Assembly: GCF_014646695.1 (NCBI RefSeq)
Contig: NZ_BMNT01000009.1
Span: forward strand, 146,671-210,521
Length of the DNA: 63,851 nt
From: Sphaerisporangium melleum
GTDB taxonomy: Bacteria > Actinomycetota > Actinomycetes > Streptosporangiales > Streptosporangiaceae
Direction of reading: 5' to 3'
The position numbers and the translations under genes are program-made. Below, in pieces: positions 49,635-60,827 of the stretch (position 1 is its first letter; each line of letters starts with the position of its first letter). The notes beneath the pieces were generated by a model. It was given only the letters and a program-made list of their open reading frames with translations. It searched no databases and was not told where the DNA came from.

Positions 49635-50831
49635 TCACACCCATCGCACCCTCAGCGGGACCTTCCTGATCAGCGAGTGGGAGCCGAAGTACTCGACCCC
49701 CGACAGCACCTCGATGGACGGCATGCGGGCCAGCATCCGGCCGAGCGCGACCCGGGCCTCCAGGCGGCCGAGCGGCGCGCCGAGGCAGAAGTGGACGCCC
49801 TGCCCGAAGCCGAGATGCCGGTTGGGCGTCCGGGTGACGTCGAAGCGGTCGGGTTCGGTGAACGCCGCCGGGTCGCGGTTCGCGCTGCCGGTCCACAGCA
49901 GGACGCGGGCCCCGGCCGGGATGGCGCGACCGGCGAGCTCGACGTCGCGGGTGGCCGTGCGCACCAGGCGGTCGGCCGAGTTGCGGTAGCGCAGCGTCTC
50001 CTCGATGGCGCCGGGCAGCAGGCCCTCGGGGTCGGCGCGCACCCGGGCGGCCGCCTCGGGATGGCCGTCCAGGCACAGCACGGTGTTGGCGACCAGCATG
50101 GTGGCCATCAGGTGCCCGGCGATCAGCAGCAGGCTGACGATGCCGACCAGCTCGTCGTCGGCCAGCCGGTCCCCGTCCACCTCGGCCTGGACGAGCCGGC
50201 TCACCAGGTCGTCGCCGGGCGCCCGGCGGCGGCCGGCGACGACCTCCAGCAGGTAGGCGTTCATCTCGCGCAGCGACGACGCCGGGTCGGCGGGGGCGGC
50301 CCCCGCGGTGATGTCCACCCCGGTGAGCACCTTGGCCCAGGTGAACAGGGTCGGCCGGTCGGCGCGGGGCAGCCCGAGCAGGTCGGCGAGGACGAACACC
50401 GGCATCGGGTGGGCGAGCGCGGTGACCAGGTCGATCTCCTCGGCGCCCTTCACCTCGTCGAGCAGGTCGTCGACGATCGCGGTCACCAGCGGTTCGAGCC
50501 GTTCCATGGCCCGCCTGCCGAAGGCGGCGCTGACCAGGCCGCGGAGCCGGCGGTGGTCGGGCGGGTCCATCACCATGAAGTTGCCGCGGGTGAACGGCTG
50601 GAACTCCGGCATCGCCGCCATGGCGGCCCGCGAGTCGGAGGAGAAGGTGGCGTGGTCGGTCAGGGCGGCCTCGACGTCCGCGTGCCGGAAGACGTGCCAC
50701 ATGCCGAACCGCTCGTCGTGCCAGACCGGCTCCCGGCGCCGCATGAGCGCGAACCAGGGGGCGGGGTCCGAGGTGTCGACCAGCGAGCGGTCGACCGTGA
50801 CGCCGCCGGGCTCGTCGTCGGGCTCTGTCAT
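49635..50831 (-). CDS. Cytochrome P450 (fourth, next to mbtH)
   Basis: The 398 residues have ExxR (Glu278-Arg281) and the heme loop FGQGVHFCLG (Cys349). The I-helix is AGHLMA (238-243), so both acid and Thr are replaced (Leu241, Met242), the most divergent of the four. GGGAGG precedes the ATG. It differs from the tandem pair and is closer in outline to the P450 at 43066-44268. It may act on the peptide or on a different carrier-bound residue. Confidence 0.92.
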   Translation of the reverse strand: MTEPDDEPGGVTVDRSLVDTSDPAPWFALMRRREPVWHDERFGMWHVFRHADVEAALTDHATFSSDSRAAMAAMPEFQPFTRGNFMVMDPPDHRRLRGLVSAAFGRRAMERLEPLVTAIVDDLLDEVKGAEEIDLVTALAHPMPVFVLADLLGLPRADRPTLFTWAKVLTGVDITAGAAPADPASSLREMNAYLLEVVAGRRRAPGDDLVSRLVQAEVDGDRLADDELVGIVSLLLIAGHLMATMLVANTVLCLDGHPEAAARVRADPEGLLPGAIEETLRYRNSADRLVRTATRDVELAGRAIPAGARVLLWTGSANRDPAAFTEPDRFDVTRTPNRHLGFGQGVHFCLGAPLGRLEARVALGRMLARMPSIEVLSGVEYFGSHSLIRKVPLRVRWV

Positions 50832-50912
50832 GGCGCACCTCCCAGGTGCCGTGGATGCGGTCGGGTACGGAGAAGGGGGCCGGGGTGGCGGAGCGCCGCC
50901 CCGGCGGCCGGG

Positions 50913-51134
50913 CTAGGACGTGCCCTCGGCCTCCATGGCCGCGATGAGGCTCTTCGGCCGCATGTCCACCCAGTGCTCCTCGACGTAGGCCAGGGCGGCA
51001 TCGCGCGGGCCGGGGCCGAACACGGTCTGCCAGCCGGCCGGGACGTCGGCGAAGACCGGCCACAGCGAGTGCTGGCCCTCGTCGTTGACGAGCACGAGGA
51101 AGGTGCCTTCCGGGTCCTCGAACGGGTTCGTCAT
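50913..51134 (-). CDS. MbtH-like protein
   Basis: MbtH proteins bind and activate NRPS adenylation domains. The 73 residues begin [21 protein letters not shown] and include the conserved [12 protein letters not shown] and [11 protein letters not shown] Shine-Dalgarno (AAAGGAAG) precedes the ATG. It lies directly after the large NRPS gene. Confidence 0.96.
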   Translation of the reverse strand: MTNPFEDPEGTFLVLVNDEGQHSLWPVFADVPAGWQTVFGPGPRDAALAYVEEHWVDMRPKSLIAAMEAEGTS

Positions 51135-51176
51135 TGTCCGCTTCCTTTCGTCGGGTTCTTGGGGGAACAGCGGGGG

Positions 51177-54100
51177 TCAGGGCCGGGGGGCGTCGAGCCG
51201 GTCGCGCAGCACGCGGCCGATCTCGGCGATGTGCTCGGGCCAGGTCATCCGGTGGTGGGCGCAGGCGATGTCGTGCACGTCGATCGATCCGTCCAGGAAG
51301 GGCGCCCAGGAGTCCGGCAGGGGCGTGCCCTCGACGCGGTCCACGGTGGCCATGAAGAACAGCAGGTCGCCGCGGAAGCGGCCCGGGACGTACCGGTCGG
51401 TGATCCTGCTGGTGTTGGCGTAGACCTCGACCATGGCCTGGACGTCGTCCTCGGTGAGGCCGGCCAGGGCGCTGCCCTCGGAGCGGAACAGTTCGGCGAC
51501 CCGGGCGAAGTCCGGCGGGCCGTCCAGCAGGTGCCGCTGGCCGAAGCCCATGGCCTCGATCAGCGCCATGAGCATGCCCTCCTTGCTGAACGCCCGGCGC
51601 AGCAGGTCGCCCGCCTCGCTCTTCAGCCCGTCCGCCAGGGCCGGGAGGGCGGTGGGCGGGTAGGCGTCCATGATCGACAGCAGTCCTACCTGCTCGCCGG
51701 CCGCCTGGAGCTGGACGGCCATCTCGTAGGCGACCGGGCCGCCGGAGGACCAGCCGATCAGGTGGTAGGGCCCGTGCGGCTGCACCTGGCGCACGTGGGC
51801 GAGGTAGTCGGCCGCCATCTCCTCGATGCTGTCCGGGCGCGGCTCGGGACGGGCCAGGCCGCGCGCCTGCAGGCCGTAGATCGGCCGGTCGGCGCCGAGG
51901 TGCCTGATCAGGCCGGAGTACGACCAGCTGATCCCCCAGCCGGCGTGGACGCAGAACAGCGGCGGCCGCTCGCCGCGCGGGCGCAGCGGCAGCAGCACGT
52001 CCAGCGAGGAGCCGGACGCGCCGGTCCCGAGCCGTTCGGCCAAGCCCGCCACGGTCGGCGCCTCGAACAGCACGCGGATGGCCAGTTCGGCGCCGATCGT
52101 GGCCCGTACGCGGCTGACCAGCCGGGCGGCCAGCAGCGAGTGCCCGCCGAGGGTGAAGAAGTCGTCGTCGACGCCGACCCGCTCGACGCCGAGCACCTCG
52201 GCGAACAGCTCGCACAGCAGTTCCTCGTCCAGGGTGCGCGGCGCGCGTCCGGCCGTGGCGCCGGTCTCGGGGGCGGGCAGCGCGCGGCGGTCGAGTTTGC
52301 CGCGCGGGGTGAGCGGCAGCTCCTGCAGCGGGACCACCACCGAGGGCACCATGTACTCGGGCAGGCGTTCCTTGAGGTAGGCGCGGAGCCGGCCGACCAG
52401 CGCGGTGTGCCCCCGGGCGCCGGCCGGGCTGGTGACGTGGCGCAGCGGGCCGGCGGCGTCCTCGCCCGCCCGGTACACGCCGGTCAGCGGCGGGACGCGC
52501 GAGGTGGTGGCGCGCGGGACGAAGACCGCGTCCATCGTGTCCACGGCCTCGGGGCAAAAGGAGACGGCGACGCGGTGGCCGAGGCGTTCCCCGAGCGCGT
52601 GCAGGTCCTCGGGGTCCACGCCGTCGTGCCGGTCGAGCGCATCGCGGACCTCCGGCCACGGCAGGCCCTCCTCCAGGGCCGCCGCCGCTGCCGCCTCCCC
52701 GGTCAGGCGCACATTGGGCACGCCGGTCACCCGCAGCGGCGCGGTGCGGGCGGTGCCGAGCAGGGCGGCCAGGCCGGACAGGTCGGCGACGTCGCGGCCG
52801 TAGGTCACACGCTCGGCGGCGGCCAGGTCGGCGGGGGCGCCCGGGCCCTTGTGCAGGACGACCTCGTAACGGTGCCGGGTCAGCTCGTTGTGCGGCGCGC
52901 CCCGCTTGAGGCGCACGTCCACCCCGGCGAGCCCGGGGACCTCCTGGCGAAGGGCGGTGAAGAACTCGGGGTCGACCAGCAGTTCCTTCTCCAGCATCAC
53001 GGCGTGCTCGACGGCCCGGCGCACGGCGGCCGGATCGCCCTCGCCGCGGGTGCGGCCGACCCGGACGGCCGACAGCAGGGTGCGGTGCGACCGCCGGTGG
53101 CGCACGTCGCCGACGTACACCGCCCCGCCCGGTCTGAGCAGCTCGAAGGCCCGGCGCAGCACGGTGAGCAGGTATTCGCCGCTCGGGAAGTACTGGACGA
53201 CGGAGTTGAGCACGACCACGTCGAAGTGCCCGGCGGGCAGGCCGGTGAGGTCGTCGGCGGGCTGGGCGCGCAGGACGACCCGCCCGGCGAGGCCGGGGTC
53301 GGCCTCGACCTCGTGCCGCAGCCGGGTGATCGCCTCGGCGGAGAAGTCGGTGCCCCAGTAGGCCGTGCAGTGCGGGGCCAGCTTCGCGAGCAGCAGGCCG
53401 GAGCCGACGCCGAGCTCGATGATCCGTTCCGGGGACAGCTCACGGATGCGGGCGACGGCGGCGGCGCGCCAGTCGCGCATCTCCGGCAGCGGCAGCGGGG
53501 CGCCCTCGTCGTAGCTGCTGTTCCAGCCGGAGAAGTCCTCGCCGAAGGGGGCGCCGCCTCCCGTCTCGTACCCCGAGTCGAAGATCTGCCGCCACTCGCC
53601 GACCTGTTCGGCGGCCTGCTCGGCCAGCGCCGCGCCGTCCTCGACGGCGGGCACGACGTACGCGACCAGCCGCTGGTCGCCCGGGCGGTCCTCGCGGACG
53701 AGGACCGCGGCCCGCGCCACGCCCTCGTGCCGGGTGAGCACCGATTCGATCTCGCCCGGCTCGATGCGGAAACCGCGCAGTTTGACCTGGTCGTCGCCCC
53801 GGCCGAGGTACTCGAGGTCGCCGCCCGCGTTCCAGCGGACCAGGTCGCCGGTGCGGTACATGCGCGCCCCGGGCGGGCCGTACGGGTCGGGGACGAAGCG
53901 GCCGGCGGTCAGCCCGGGCCGCCGGACGTAGCCCCGGGCGACGCCGCGCCCGGCGACGTACAGCTCACCGGCCACGCCGCGCGGCACCGGGTTGAGGCCG
54001 CCGTCCAGCACGCGAACCTCGGCGTTGCGGACGGCGCGGCCGATGGGCGCGCCGCCGTCGCCGCCGAGCGGGCGGCTGGTGGTGGCGACGATGGTGCTCT

Positions 54101-57100
54101 CGGTCGGGCCGTAGGCGTTGAACACCCGGCGCCCGGCGGCCAGGCGTGCGATCAGCTCGGGGGCGCACGCCTCGCCGGCCGTCACCACGCACGCCAGGTC
54201 GGGCAGGTCCAGGTCGGGCAGCGTGGTCAGCACGGCGGGCGGGGCGACCATGTGGGTGACCCGGCGGCCGGTCAGGACGGCGGCCAGTTCGTCGCCGAGC
54301 ACCTGGCCCCGCGACTCGGGCAGCACCAGCGTGCCGCCGCCCAGCAGGCCGAGCAGCAGGTCGCCCACCGCCATGTCGAACGAGGTGGACACCACCTGCA
54401 GCACCCGGCGGCCGGGGCTCACGCCGAACCGCGTGGTCTGGTCGAGCGCGACGTTGACCAGGGCCCGGTGGTCGAGGGTGACCCCCTTGGGACGGCCGGT
54501 GGACCCGGAGGTGTAGATCACGAAGGCGGCGTGCTCCGGCAGCGGCCGCCGGCCGGAGGCGGCGGGGTCGGTGCGGGGGTGGCGGTCCAGCGTGTGGTGA
54601 CCGAACGGGTCGTCCAGGAAGAAGAACGGCAGCGCGGGCGTCGCCGGGACCTCGGCGCCGAGCTCGACGTGCCGCAGGACGAACACCGGATCGACGTCGG
54701 CGAACATCGCGGCCACCCGGCTCACCGGCGTGCCGGAGTCCAGTGGCAGGCACACGCCGCCCGCCTTCAGCACCGCGAGCGCGCTCACCACGTAGTCGGC
54801 CGAGCGGGGGGCGGCGACCGCGACGACGCGCTCGGGGCCGGCACCGGCCGCGATGAGATGGTGGGCGAGCCGGTTGGCCTTGGCGTTCAGCTCGGCGTAG
54901 GTGAGGGTCGTCTCGCCGTCGGTGAGGGCCGGGGCGTCCGGGGTGCGGGCGGCCCAGCGTTCGAACAGCTCGGGCACGGTCGCGGGCGGATCCTCGGCCC
55001 GCGGGCCGGTGCCCAGGGCGACGAGTTCGCGGCGCTCCCCCGCGTCCAGGATGGGCACCCGCTCGATGGGGAGCGCGGGGTCGGCGGCGACGGCGGCCAG
55101 GAACCGCCGGTACCACTCGACGACCCGCTCGATGGTGGCCCGGTGGAAGATGTCGGTGTTGTACTCGGCGAAGCCGTAGAACCCGCCGGGCCGGCCGGCC
55201 TCGTCGCGGCGCTCGCTCAGGCTGAGGAAGATGTCGTCGCGCGCGGTGCCGATGGCCGCCTGGACGTACTCGATCTCCAGCCCGGCCAGGTGGAAGCGCA
55301 CCTCCGGGGTGTTCTGCAGGACGAGCGAGACCTGGTAGAGCGGGCTGCGGGCCATCGAGCGCGCCGGGTTCAGCACCTCCACCAGCAGCTCGAACGGCAC
55401 GTCCTGGTTGGCGTAGGCGGCGAGGGCGGTCTCGCGCACCCGGTCGAGCAGCACGCGGAAGGCCGGGTTGCCCGAGGTGTCGGCGCGCAGCACGAGGGTG
55501 TTGACGAAGAAGCCCACCAGGTCGTCCAAGGCCTGGTCCGTGCGGCCGGCGATGCCGCTGCCGATGGGGATGTCGGTGCCCGCGCCGAGCCGGGTGAGCA
55601 GCGCCGCGAGGCCCGCCTGCATGACCATGAACAGGCTGGCGCCCGACTCGTGGGCGAGCCCGGCCAGCCGCCGGTGCAGGTCGGCGTCGAGTTCGAAGGC
55701 CAGCACCTCGCCCCGGTGGGTGACCTGGGCGGGCCGGGGCCGGTCGGCGGGCAGCCGGATCTCGGGCGGCAGGTCGGCCAGCTCGCGCTTCCAGTGGGCG
55801 AGCTGGCGGCCGAGGACGCTCTCCGGGTCGTCGGCGTCGCCGAGCAGCTCGTGCTGCCAGAGCGTGTAGTCGGCGTACTGGACCGGCAGCTCGGGCAGGT
55901 GCGCCTCCTCGCCGCGGCGCCGCGCCTCGTAGCAGGACATCAGGTCGCGGGCCAGCGGCGAGAACGACCAGCCGTCTCCGGCGATGTGGTGGAACAGCAG
56001 CAGCAGCGCGTGCTCGCCGGGTCCCGTGGCGAACAGCCGCGCCCGCACCGGGATCTCGTTCCGCAGGTCGAAGCCGTACCGGGCGGCCTCGTCCAGCGCG
56101 GCCCGCAGCCGTTCCTCGTCCTGGAGCGCCGTCGCGCCGCGGGGGGCGGCGAGCGCGGTGACCTCCAGCTCGGGGACCGCCTCGGCCGGGTCTAGGACGT
56201 GCTGGTAGGGCTCGCCGTCCACCTCGGGGAACACGGTGCGCAGCGACTCGTGCCGGGCCACCACGTCGGCCAGCGCGCCGCGCAGCGCGGCCACGTCCAG
56301 CGGGCCGCGCATGCGGATCACCCACGGCATGTTGTAGGTCGCGCTCGGCCCCTCCAGCCGGTGCAGGAACCACAGCCGGCGCTGGGCGAACGACAGCGGC
56401 ACCCGAGGCGGGCGGCGGCGGGCCAGCAGCGGGGGCCGGGCCGAGACGTCCAGCCGCTGGGCCAGCTCGGCGACCGTGGGCGCCTCGAACAGCGCCCTGA
56501 TCGCCACCTCGACGCCGAGCACGCGCCGGGCGCGCGAGGCGAGACGGGTCGCCAGCAGCGAGTGGCCGCCGAGGTCGAAGAAGTCGTCGTCGATGCCGAC
56601 GTCGGCGACGCCCAGCACCTCGGCGAACAGGTCGCACAGGATCTGCTCGCGCGGGGAGCGCGGCCGCCGCCCGCCGCCGTCCCAGCGGGGCGCGGGCAGC
56701 GCCGCCCGGTCCACCTTGCCGTTGGCGGTGAGCGGCAGCCGGTCCAGGACGACGACCGCGGCGGGGACCATGAACTCCGGCAGCCGGGCCCCGGCGAACG
56801 CGCGCAGCTCGCGCGACAGCGCGCCCCGGTCGCGCGAGGCCAGCGGGTCGCTGGCGCAGGCGCGCGGGTCGCGCCCGTCCGCGGTGGGCCCGGTGCCGGT
56901 CAGTGCGATCTCGGGGCCTGCCCGCGTGGTGAACACGGCGTCGAACCGGTCGGCGGCCTCCGGTGACCAGGTGACCGCGACCCGGTATCCGAGCCGCTCG
57001 CCGAGGGTGTGGCAGTCCTCCGGGTCCACCCCGGCGGGGGCGTGCAGCCGGGCCAGCACGTCGGGCAGGGGCAGGCCGGCGTCCAGGGCCGCGGCGGCGG

Positions 57101-60100
57101 CGACCTCGTGCGCGACCCGGGCGTTGAGGATGCCGGTCACCCGCACGGCCGGGGGGCGCGCGTCGCGCAGGTGCGCGGCCAGCCGGTCGAAGGCGTCCGG
57201 CTCGGCGCCGAAGGCCAGCCGCGGCGCGCTCGCCACGTCCAGCAGCTCGCGCCCGCTCCGGTACAGCACGGCCTCGTACCGGTGCCGGGTCAGCTCGTTG
57301 TGGTAGGCGCCGCGCTTGAGCCGGACGTCCACCCCGGCCAGGCCGGGCAGCACTCCGCGCAGCGCGGGGAAGAACGCCGGGTCGAGGACGAGTTCCTTCT
57401 CCAGCGCCACGGCCTGGTCGACGGCGGTGCGCACGCGCCGGGCGGCGTCCGTCCCGGCGTCGCCGCCCTCCGCGCCGGTCAGCTCGACGGCGGTGCGGAA
57501 GGCGCGCAGCAGTCTGCGGTCGCGGACGTCGCCGACGAGCACGGCGCCGCCGGGGGCCAGGGCGCGCATCGCGCCGGCGAGCACGTCGATCAGGTAGTCG
57601 GCGCCGGGGAAGTACTGCACGACGCTGTTGAGCACGACGGCGTCGAAGTGGTTCTCGGGGATGCCGGAGAAGTCGTCGGCGGCCCGGGCGCGCAGCACGA
57701 CCTTGTCCGCCAGGCCGGGCCGGCGGGCGACCTCGGCGGCGAGGTCGCGGACGACCTCCTCCGACAGGTCGGTCGCCCAGTACTCCTCGGCGGCGGGGGC
57801 GAGCCGGGAGAGCAGCAGGCCGGTGCCCGCGCCGATCTCCAGGACGCGGCGCGGGCGCAGCTCGGCGACCCGCTCGACCACGGCGTCGCGCCACCGGGCC
57901 ATCTGGCCGAGCGGGATGGGGTCGCCGTCGTAGCTGCTGTTCCAGCCCGCGAAGTTCTCGCCGAACGGGACGGGCGCGGCGCCGGTGTAGGCGGTGTCGA
58001 AGATCTGCCGCCACTCCTCGACCTGCTCGCCCGCGGCGTCGTCGCCGGCGGTGGCGGGGACGACGTAGGCGACCAGGCGCCTGTCCCCGGGAACGTCCTC
58101 CCGGGCGATCACCAGGGCGTGTTCCACCGCCTGGTGCGAGGTGAGCACCGCCTCCACCTCGCCCGGCTCCACCCGGAACCCGCGGATCTTCACCTGTCCG
58201 TCCACCCGGCCGGCGAACTCCACGACCCCGCCCGGAGCCCACCGCACCAGATCTCCCGTGCGGTACATCCGGGACCCGGCCGGCCCGTACGGATCGGCCA
58301 CGAACCGCTCCGCGCTCAACCCCGTGCGTCCCAGATACCCGCGTGCCACCCCCACACCGGCCACATAGAGCTCTCCCACGACGCCCGCCGGCACCGGCCG
58401 CAGGAACTCGTCCAGCACGTACGCCCGCATCCCGTCCAGCGGACGCCCCACCGGCACCACGACCGCGTCGGCGGCCAGCTCATCGACCGGATGGCACAAC
58501 GCGAACGTCGTCGTCTCGGTCGGCCCGTATCCGTTCACCACCCGCAGACCGGGGCACGCCGCCAGCACCCGGCGCACCGCCTGCGGAGACACCACGTCCC
58601 CGCCCGTCCACACCTCGCGCACCCGCGCGAAACACCCCGGGAACTCCTCGGCCAGCACCGCGAACAGCCCCGCGGTGGCCCACAGCGCCGTCACCCCGCC
58701 CGAGGCGATCACCCGGGCCAGCACCGCCACGTCGAGCTCGCCCGCCGGCGCGACCACCACCTCGCCCCCCGACAGCAAGGGGGCCCAGAGTTCGAACGTC
58801 GAGGCGTCGAACGCGACCGGGGAGTGGAACAGGACCCGTCCCCCGGCGCCGGCCCGGCGGGTCGAGCCGAGCGCGAGGCCGGCCACGTCCCGCTGGGTGA
58901 CCGCGACGCCCTTGGGCGTGCCGGTGGAGCCGGAGGTGTACATGACGTAGGCGAGGCCGGCCCCGGTGGCCCGGAAGGTGCCGGAGACCTCGGCGCCGCC
59001 GGTCTCCCCGGCGGTGGTGGGCTCGTCGAGGTGGAGGACGCGCAGGCCGGCGGGTACGCGGGAGGTCAGCGCGGGGTCGGCGATGGCGACCGGCGCACCG
59101 GTCTCGGCGGCCATGGCCGCCACCCGGGCGGCCGGGAAGCGCGGGTCCACCGGCACGTACGCTCCGCCGGCCTGGATCACGCCCAGGATCGCGGCCACGA
59201 GGTCCGCCGAGCGTTCCATCACCAGCAGCACCGCCGACTCCGGCCGCACGCCCAGCTCGCGCAAGCGTTCGGCGACCGCCGACGCCCGTGCGTCCAGCTC
59301 GGCGTACGTCACCTCTTCTCTGGGTCCGTCCGGCAGGCCCGAGGACACCGCCACCGCGTCCGGCGTCCGCGCCACCTGGGCCGCGAACAGCTCCGCCAGG
59401 CCCGGCGAGCGGGCGGCGCCGGAGAGATCGCCGACGACGGCCGGGTCGAGGGCGGCGCCGCGGCCGGTGGCCATCAGCTCGGCGCGCTCGTCCTCGGCGA
59501 GCACCTCGACGCGGCCGAGCCGCACGTCCGGGTCGGCGGCCACGGCGCGCAGCACCCGCTCGTACCGCTCGACCAGGCCGGCGACGGTCCGGCGGTCGAA
59601 CAGGTCGGTGTCGAACTCGACGAAGCCGAGCAGCCCGCCGTCGGTGGTGTCGAGCGGCTGCTCGGTGAGGTTCCAGTAGAGGTCCATCCGGGCGGTCCCG
59701 GTGGTGACCCATTCGGGGGTGATCTCCAGGCCGCTGGTGGCGAGCACGCCAGCCGGCGCGTTCTGCAGCGCGAGGATGACCTGGAACAGCGGCTGGTGGG
59801 CCGCGGACCTGGCCGGGTTGAGCACCTCCACCAGGTGCTCGAACGGCACGTCCTGGTTGGCGTAGGCGGCGAGCGCGGTCTCGCGCACCTGCCCCAGCAG
59901 GTCGCGGAAGGCCGGGTCGCCGGAGGTGTCCACCCGGATGACCATGGAGTTCACGAAGAACCCGACCAGCTCGTTGAGCGCCCGGTCGGTGCGGCCGGCG
60001 ATCGGGGAGCCGATGGGCACGTCGGTGCCGGCGCCGAGCCGGGTGAGCAGTGCGGCGAGCCCGGCCTGCAGCACCATGGCGAGGCTCGCGCCGCACTCGC

Positions 60101-60824
60101 GGGCCAGGGCGAGCAGGTCCCGGTGCAGGCCGGCGTCCCAGGCGAAGGTGAGCACGTCGCCGCGGGTCGAGGCGACGGCCGGGCGCGGCCGGTCGGCGGG
60201 GAGCCTGATCTGCTCGGGCAGCCCGGCGAGGCGGTCGCGCCAGTAGGCGGTCTGCCGGGCGATCACACTGGCCGGGTCGCCGGGATCACCCAGCAGATCA
60301 CGCTGCCAGAGCGTGTAGTCCACGTACTGCACCGGCAGCTCCGGCAGCTCCGCCGCCCGGCCCGCGCGCCGCGCCTCGTAACAGGCCATCAGGTCCCGCG
60401 ACAGCGGAGCTGCCGACCAGCCGTCGCACACGATGTGGTGCATCAGCAGCATCAGCACATGCTCGTCCGGGCCGAGCGCGAACAGGTGCGCCCGCACCAG
60501 CAGTTCCTCGGCCAGGTCGAAGCCGTGCCGGGCGGTCCGCTCCAGCAGCGCGGGCAGTTCCGCCTCGGTGGCGTCGGTCACCTCCAGCATCGGCTTGGCC
60601 TCGTCCGGGGCCAGGATCCGCTGGTACGGCTCGCCGTCCCGCTCGGGGAAGACGGTGCGCAGCGCCTCGTGCCGCTCGACCACGTCGGCCAGTGCCGCGC
60701 GCAACGCCTCGACGTCCAGCGCGCCGCGCAGCCGGAGCGCCCACGGCACGTTGTAGGTGGCGCTCGGACCTTCCAGCCGGTGGACGAACCACAGCCGCCG
60801 CTGGGCGAAGGAAAGGGGGATCAT
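51177..60824 (-). CDS. Two-module NRPS: C-A-nMT-PCP-C-A-nMT-PCP-TE
   Basis: The 3,215-residue protein extends and releases the peptide. Module 1: C domain (1-430, HHIVCDG at 129-135), A domain (475-930, [11 protein letters not shown]), an N-methyltransferase inserted after A8 (about 935-1195, LEIGAGTG), A10 ([10 protein letters not shown]), PCP (Ser1422). Module 2: C (1475-1910, HHIAGDG at 1612-1618), A (1945-2400), N-methyltransferase (from about 2409, IELGVGSG), PCP (Ser2896). Then TE (about 2945-3215, GWSSG, Ser3026). By-eye codes: module 1 D-A-F-W-W-G-G-T-F (Asp673 to Phe774), close to valine; module 2 D-M-G-V-V-A-A-I-V (Asp2150 to Val2246), not recognised. Both residues would be N-methylated; no epimerase is seen. 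The ATG lies three bases past the upstream NRPS stop, so translation is probably coupled. The terminal TE means the final or cyclising step happens here. Confidence 0.95.
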   Translation of the reverse strand: MIPLSFAQRRLWFVHRLEGPSATYNVPWALRLRGALDVEALRAALADVVERHEALRTVFPERDGEPYQRILAPDEAKPMLEVTDATEAELPALLERTARHGFDLAEELLVRAHLFALGPDEHVLMLLMHHIVCDGWSAAPLSRDLMACYEARRAGRAAELPELPVQYVDYTLWQRDLLGDPGDPASVIARQTAYWRDRLAGLPEQIRLPADRPRPAVASTRGDVLTFAWDAGLHRDLLALARECGASLAMVLQAGLAALLTRLGAGTDVPIGSPIAGRTDRALNELVGFFVNSMVIRVDTSGDPAFRDLLGQVRETALAAYANQDVPFEHLVEVLNPARSAAHQPLFQVILALQNAPAGVLATSGLEITPEWVTTGTARMDLYWNLTEQPLDTTDGGLLGFVEFDTDLFDRRTVAGLVERYERVLRAVAADPDVRLGRVEVLAEDERAELMATGRGAALDPAVVGDLSGAARSPGLAELFAAQVARTPDAVAVSSGLPDGPREEVTYAELDARASAVAERLRELGVRPESAVLLVMERSADLVAAILGVIQAGGAYVPVDPRFPAARVAAMAAETGAPVAIADPALTSRVPAGLRVLHLDEPTTAGETGGAEVSGTFRATGAGLAYVMYTSGSTGTPKGVAVTQRDVAGLALGSTRRAGAGGRVLFHSPVAFDASTFELWAPLLSGGEVVVAPAGELDVAVLARVIASGGVTALWATAGLFAVLAEEFPGCFARVREVWTGGDVVSPQAVRRVLAACPGLRVVNGYGPTETTTFALCHPVDELAADAVVVPVGRPLDGMRAYVLDEFLRPVPAGVVGELYVAGVGVARGYLGRTGLSAERFVADPYGPAGSRMYRTGDLVRWAPGGVVEFAGRVDGQVKIRGFRVEPGEVEAVLTSHQAVEHALVIAREDVPGDRRLVAYVVPATAGDDAAGEQVEEWRQIFDTAYTGAAPVPFGENFAGWNSSYDGDPIPLGQMARWRDAVVERVAELRPRRVLEIGAGTGLLLSRLAPAAEEYWATDLSEEVVRDLAAEVARRPGLADKVVLRARAADDFSGIPENHFDAVVLNSVVQYFPGADYLIDVLAGAMRALAPGGAVLVGDVRDRRLLRAFRTAVELTGAEGGDAGTDAARRVRTAVDQAVALEKELVLDPAFFPALRGVLPGLAGVDVRLKRGAYHNELTRHRYEAVLYRSGRELLDVASAPRLAFGAEPDAFDRLAAHLRDARPPAVRVTGILNARVAHEVAAAAALDAGLPLPDVLARLHAPAGVDPEDCHTLGERLGYRVAVTWSPEAADRFDAVFTTRAGPEIALTGTGPTADGRDPRACASDPLASRDRGALSRELRAFAGARLPEFMVPAAVVVLDRLPLTANGKVDRAALPAPRWDGGGRRPRSPREQILCDLFAEVLGVADVGIDDDFFDLGGHSLLATRLASRARRVLGVEVAIRALFEAPTVAELAQRLDVSARPPLLARRRPPRVPLSFAQRRLWFLHRLEGPSATYNMPWVIRMRGPLDVAALRGALADVVARHESLRTVFPEVDGEPYQHVLDPAEAVPELEVTALAAPRGATALQDEERLRAALDEAARYGFDLRNEIPVRARLFATGPGEHALLLLFHHIAGDGWSFSPLARDLMSCYEARRRGEEAHLPELPVQYADYTLWQHELLGDADDPESVLGRQLAHWKRELADLPPEIRLPADRPRPAQVTHRGEVLAFELDADLHRRLAGLAHESGASLFMVMQAGLAALLTRLGAGTDIPIGSGIAGRTDQALDDLVGFFVNTLVLRADTSGNPAFRVLLDRVRETALAAYANQDVPFELLVEVLNPARSMARSPLYQVSLVLQNTPEVRFHLAGLEIEYVQAAIGTARDDIFLSLSERRDEAGRPGGFYGFAEYNTDIFHRATIERVVEWYRRFLAAVAADPALPIERVPILDAGERRELVALGTGPRAEDPPATVPELFERWAARTPDAPALTDGETTLTYAELNAKANRLAHHLIAAGAGPERVVAVAAPRSADYVVSALAVLKAGGVCLPLDSGTPVSRVAAMFADVDPVFVLRHVELGAEVPATPALPFFFLDDPFGHHTLDRHPRTDPAASGRRPLPEHAAFVIYTSGSTGRPKGVTLDHRALVNVALDQTTRFGVSPGRRVLQVVSTSFDMAVGDLLLGLLGGGTLVLPESRGQVLGDELAAVLTGRRVTHMVAPPAVLTTLPDLDLPDLACVVTAGEACAPELIARLAAGRRVFNAYGPTESTIVATTSRPLGGDGGAPIGRAVRNAEVRVLDGGLNPVPRGVAGELYVAGRGVARGYVRRPGLTAGRFVPDPYGPPGARMYRTGDLVRWNAGGDLEYLGRGDDQVKLRGFRIEPGEIESVLTRHEGVARAAVLVREDRPGDQRLVAYVVPAVEDGAALAEQAAEQVGEWRQIFDSGYETGGGAPFGEDFSGWNSSYDEGAPLPLPEMRDWRAAAVARIRELSPERIIELGVGSGLLLAKLAPHCTAYWGTDFSAEAITRLRHEVEADPGLAGRVVLRAQPADDLTGLPAGHFDVVVLNSVVQYFPSGEYLLTVLRRAFELLRPGGAVYVGDVRHRRSHRTLLSAVRVGRTRGEGDPAAVRRAVEHAVMLEKELLVDPEFFTALRQEVPGLAGVDVRLKRGAPHNELTRHRYEVVLHKGPGAPADLAAAERVTYGRDVADLSGLAALLGTARTAPLRVTGVPNVRLTGEAAAAAALEEGLPWPEVRDALDRHDGVDPEDLHALGERLGHRVAVSFCPEAVDTMDAVFVPRATTSRVPPLTGVYRAGEDAAGPLRHVTSPAGARGHTALVGRLRAYLKERLPEYMVPSVVVPLQELPLTPRGKLDRRALPAPETGATAGRAPRTLDEELLCELFAEVLGVERVGVDDDFFTLGGHSLLAARLVSRVRATIGAELAIRVLFEAPTVAGLAERLGTGASGSSLDVLLPLRPRGERPPLFCVHAGWGISWSYSGLIRHLGADRPIYGLQARGLARPEPRPDSIEEMAADYLAHVRQVQPHGPYHLIGWSSGGPVAYEMAVQLQAAGEQVGLLSIMDAYPPTALPALADGLKSEAGDLLRRAFSKEGMLMALIEAMGFGQRHLLDGPPDFARVAELFRSEGSALAGLTEDDVQAMVEVYANTSRITDRYVPGRFRGDLLFFMATVDRVEGTPLPDSWAPFLDGSIDVHDIACAHHRMTWPEHIAEIGRVLRDRLDAPRP

Positions 60825-60827
60825 CGG

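Noticed and set aside
49554-56195. A 2,213-codon open frame on the plus strand
   Set aside because: It is antisense to the P450, MbtH and NRPS genes, which have complete domain motifs. Long antisense frames are expected at this GC content.
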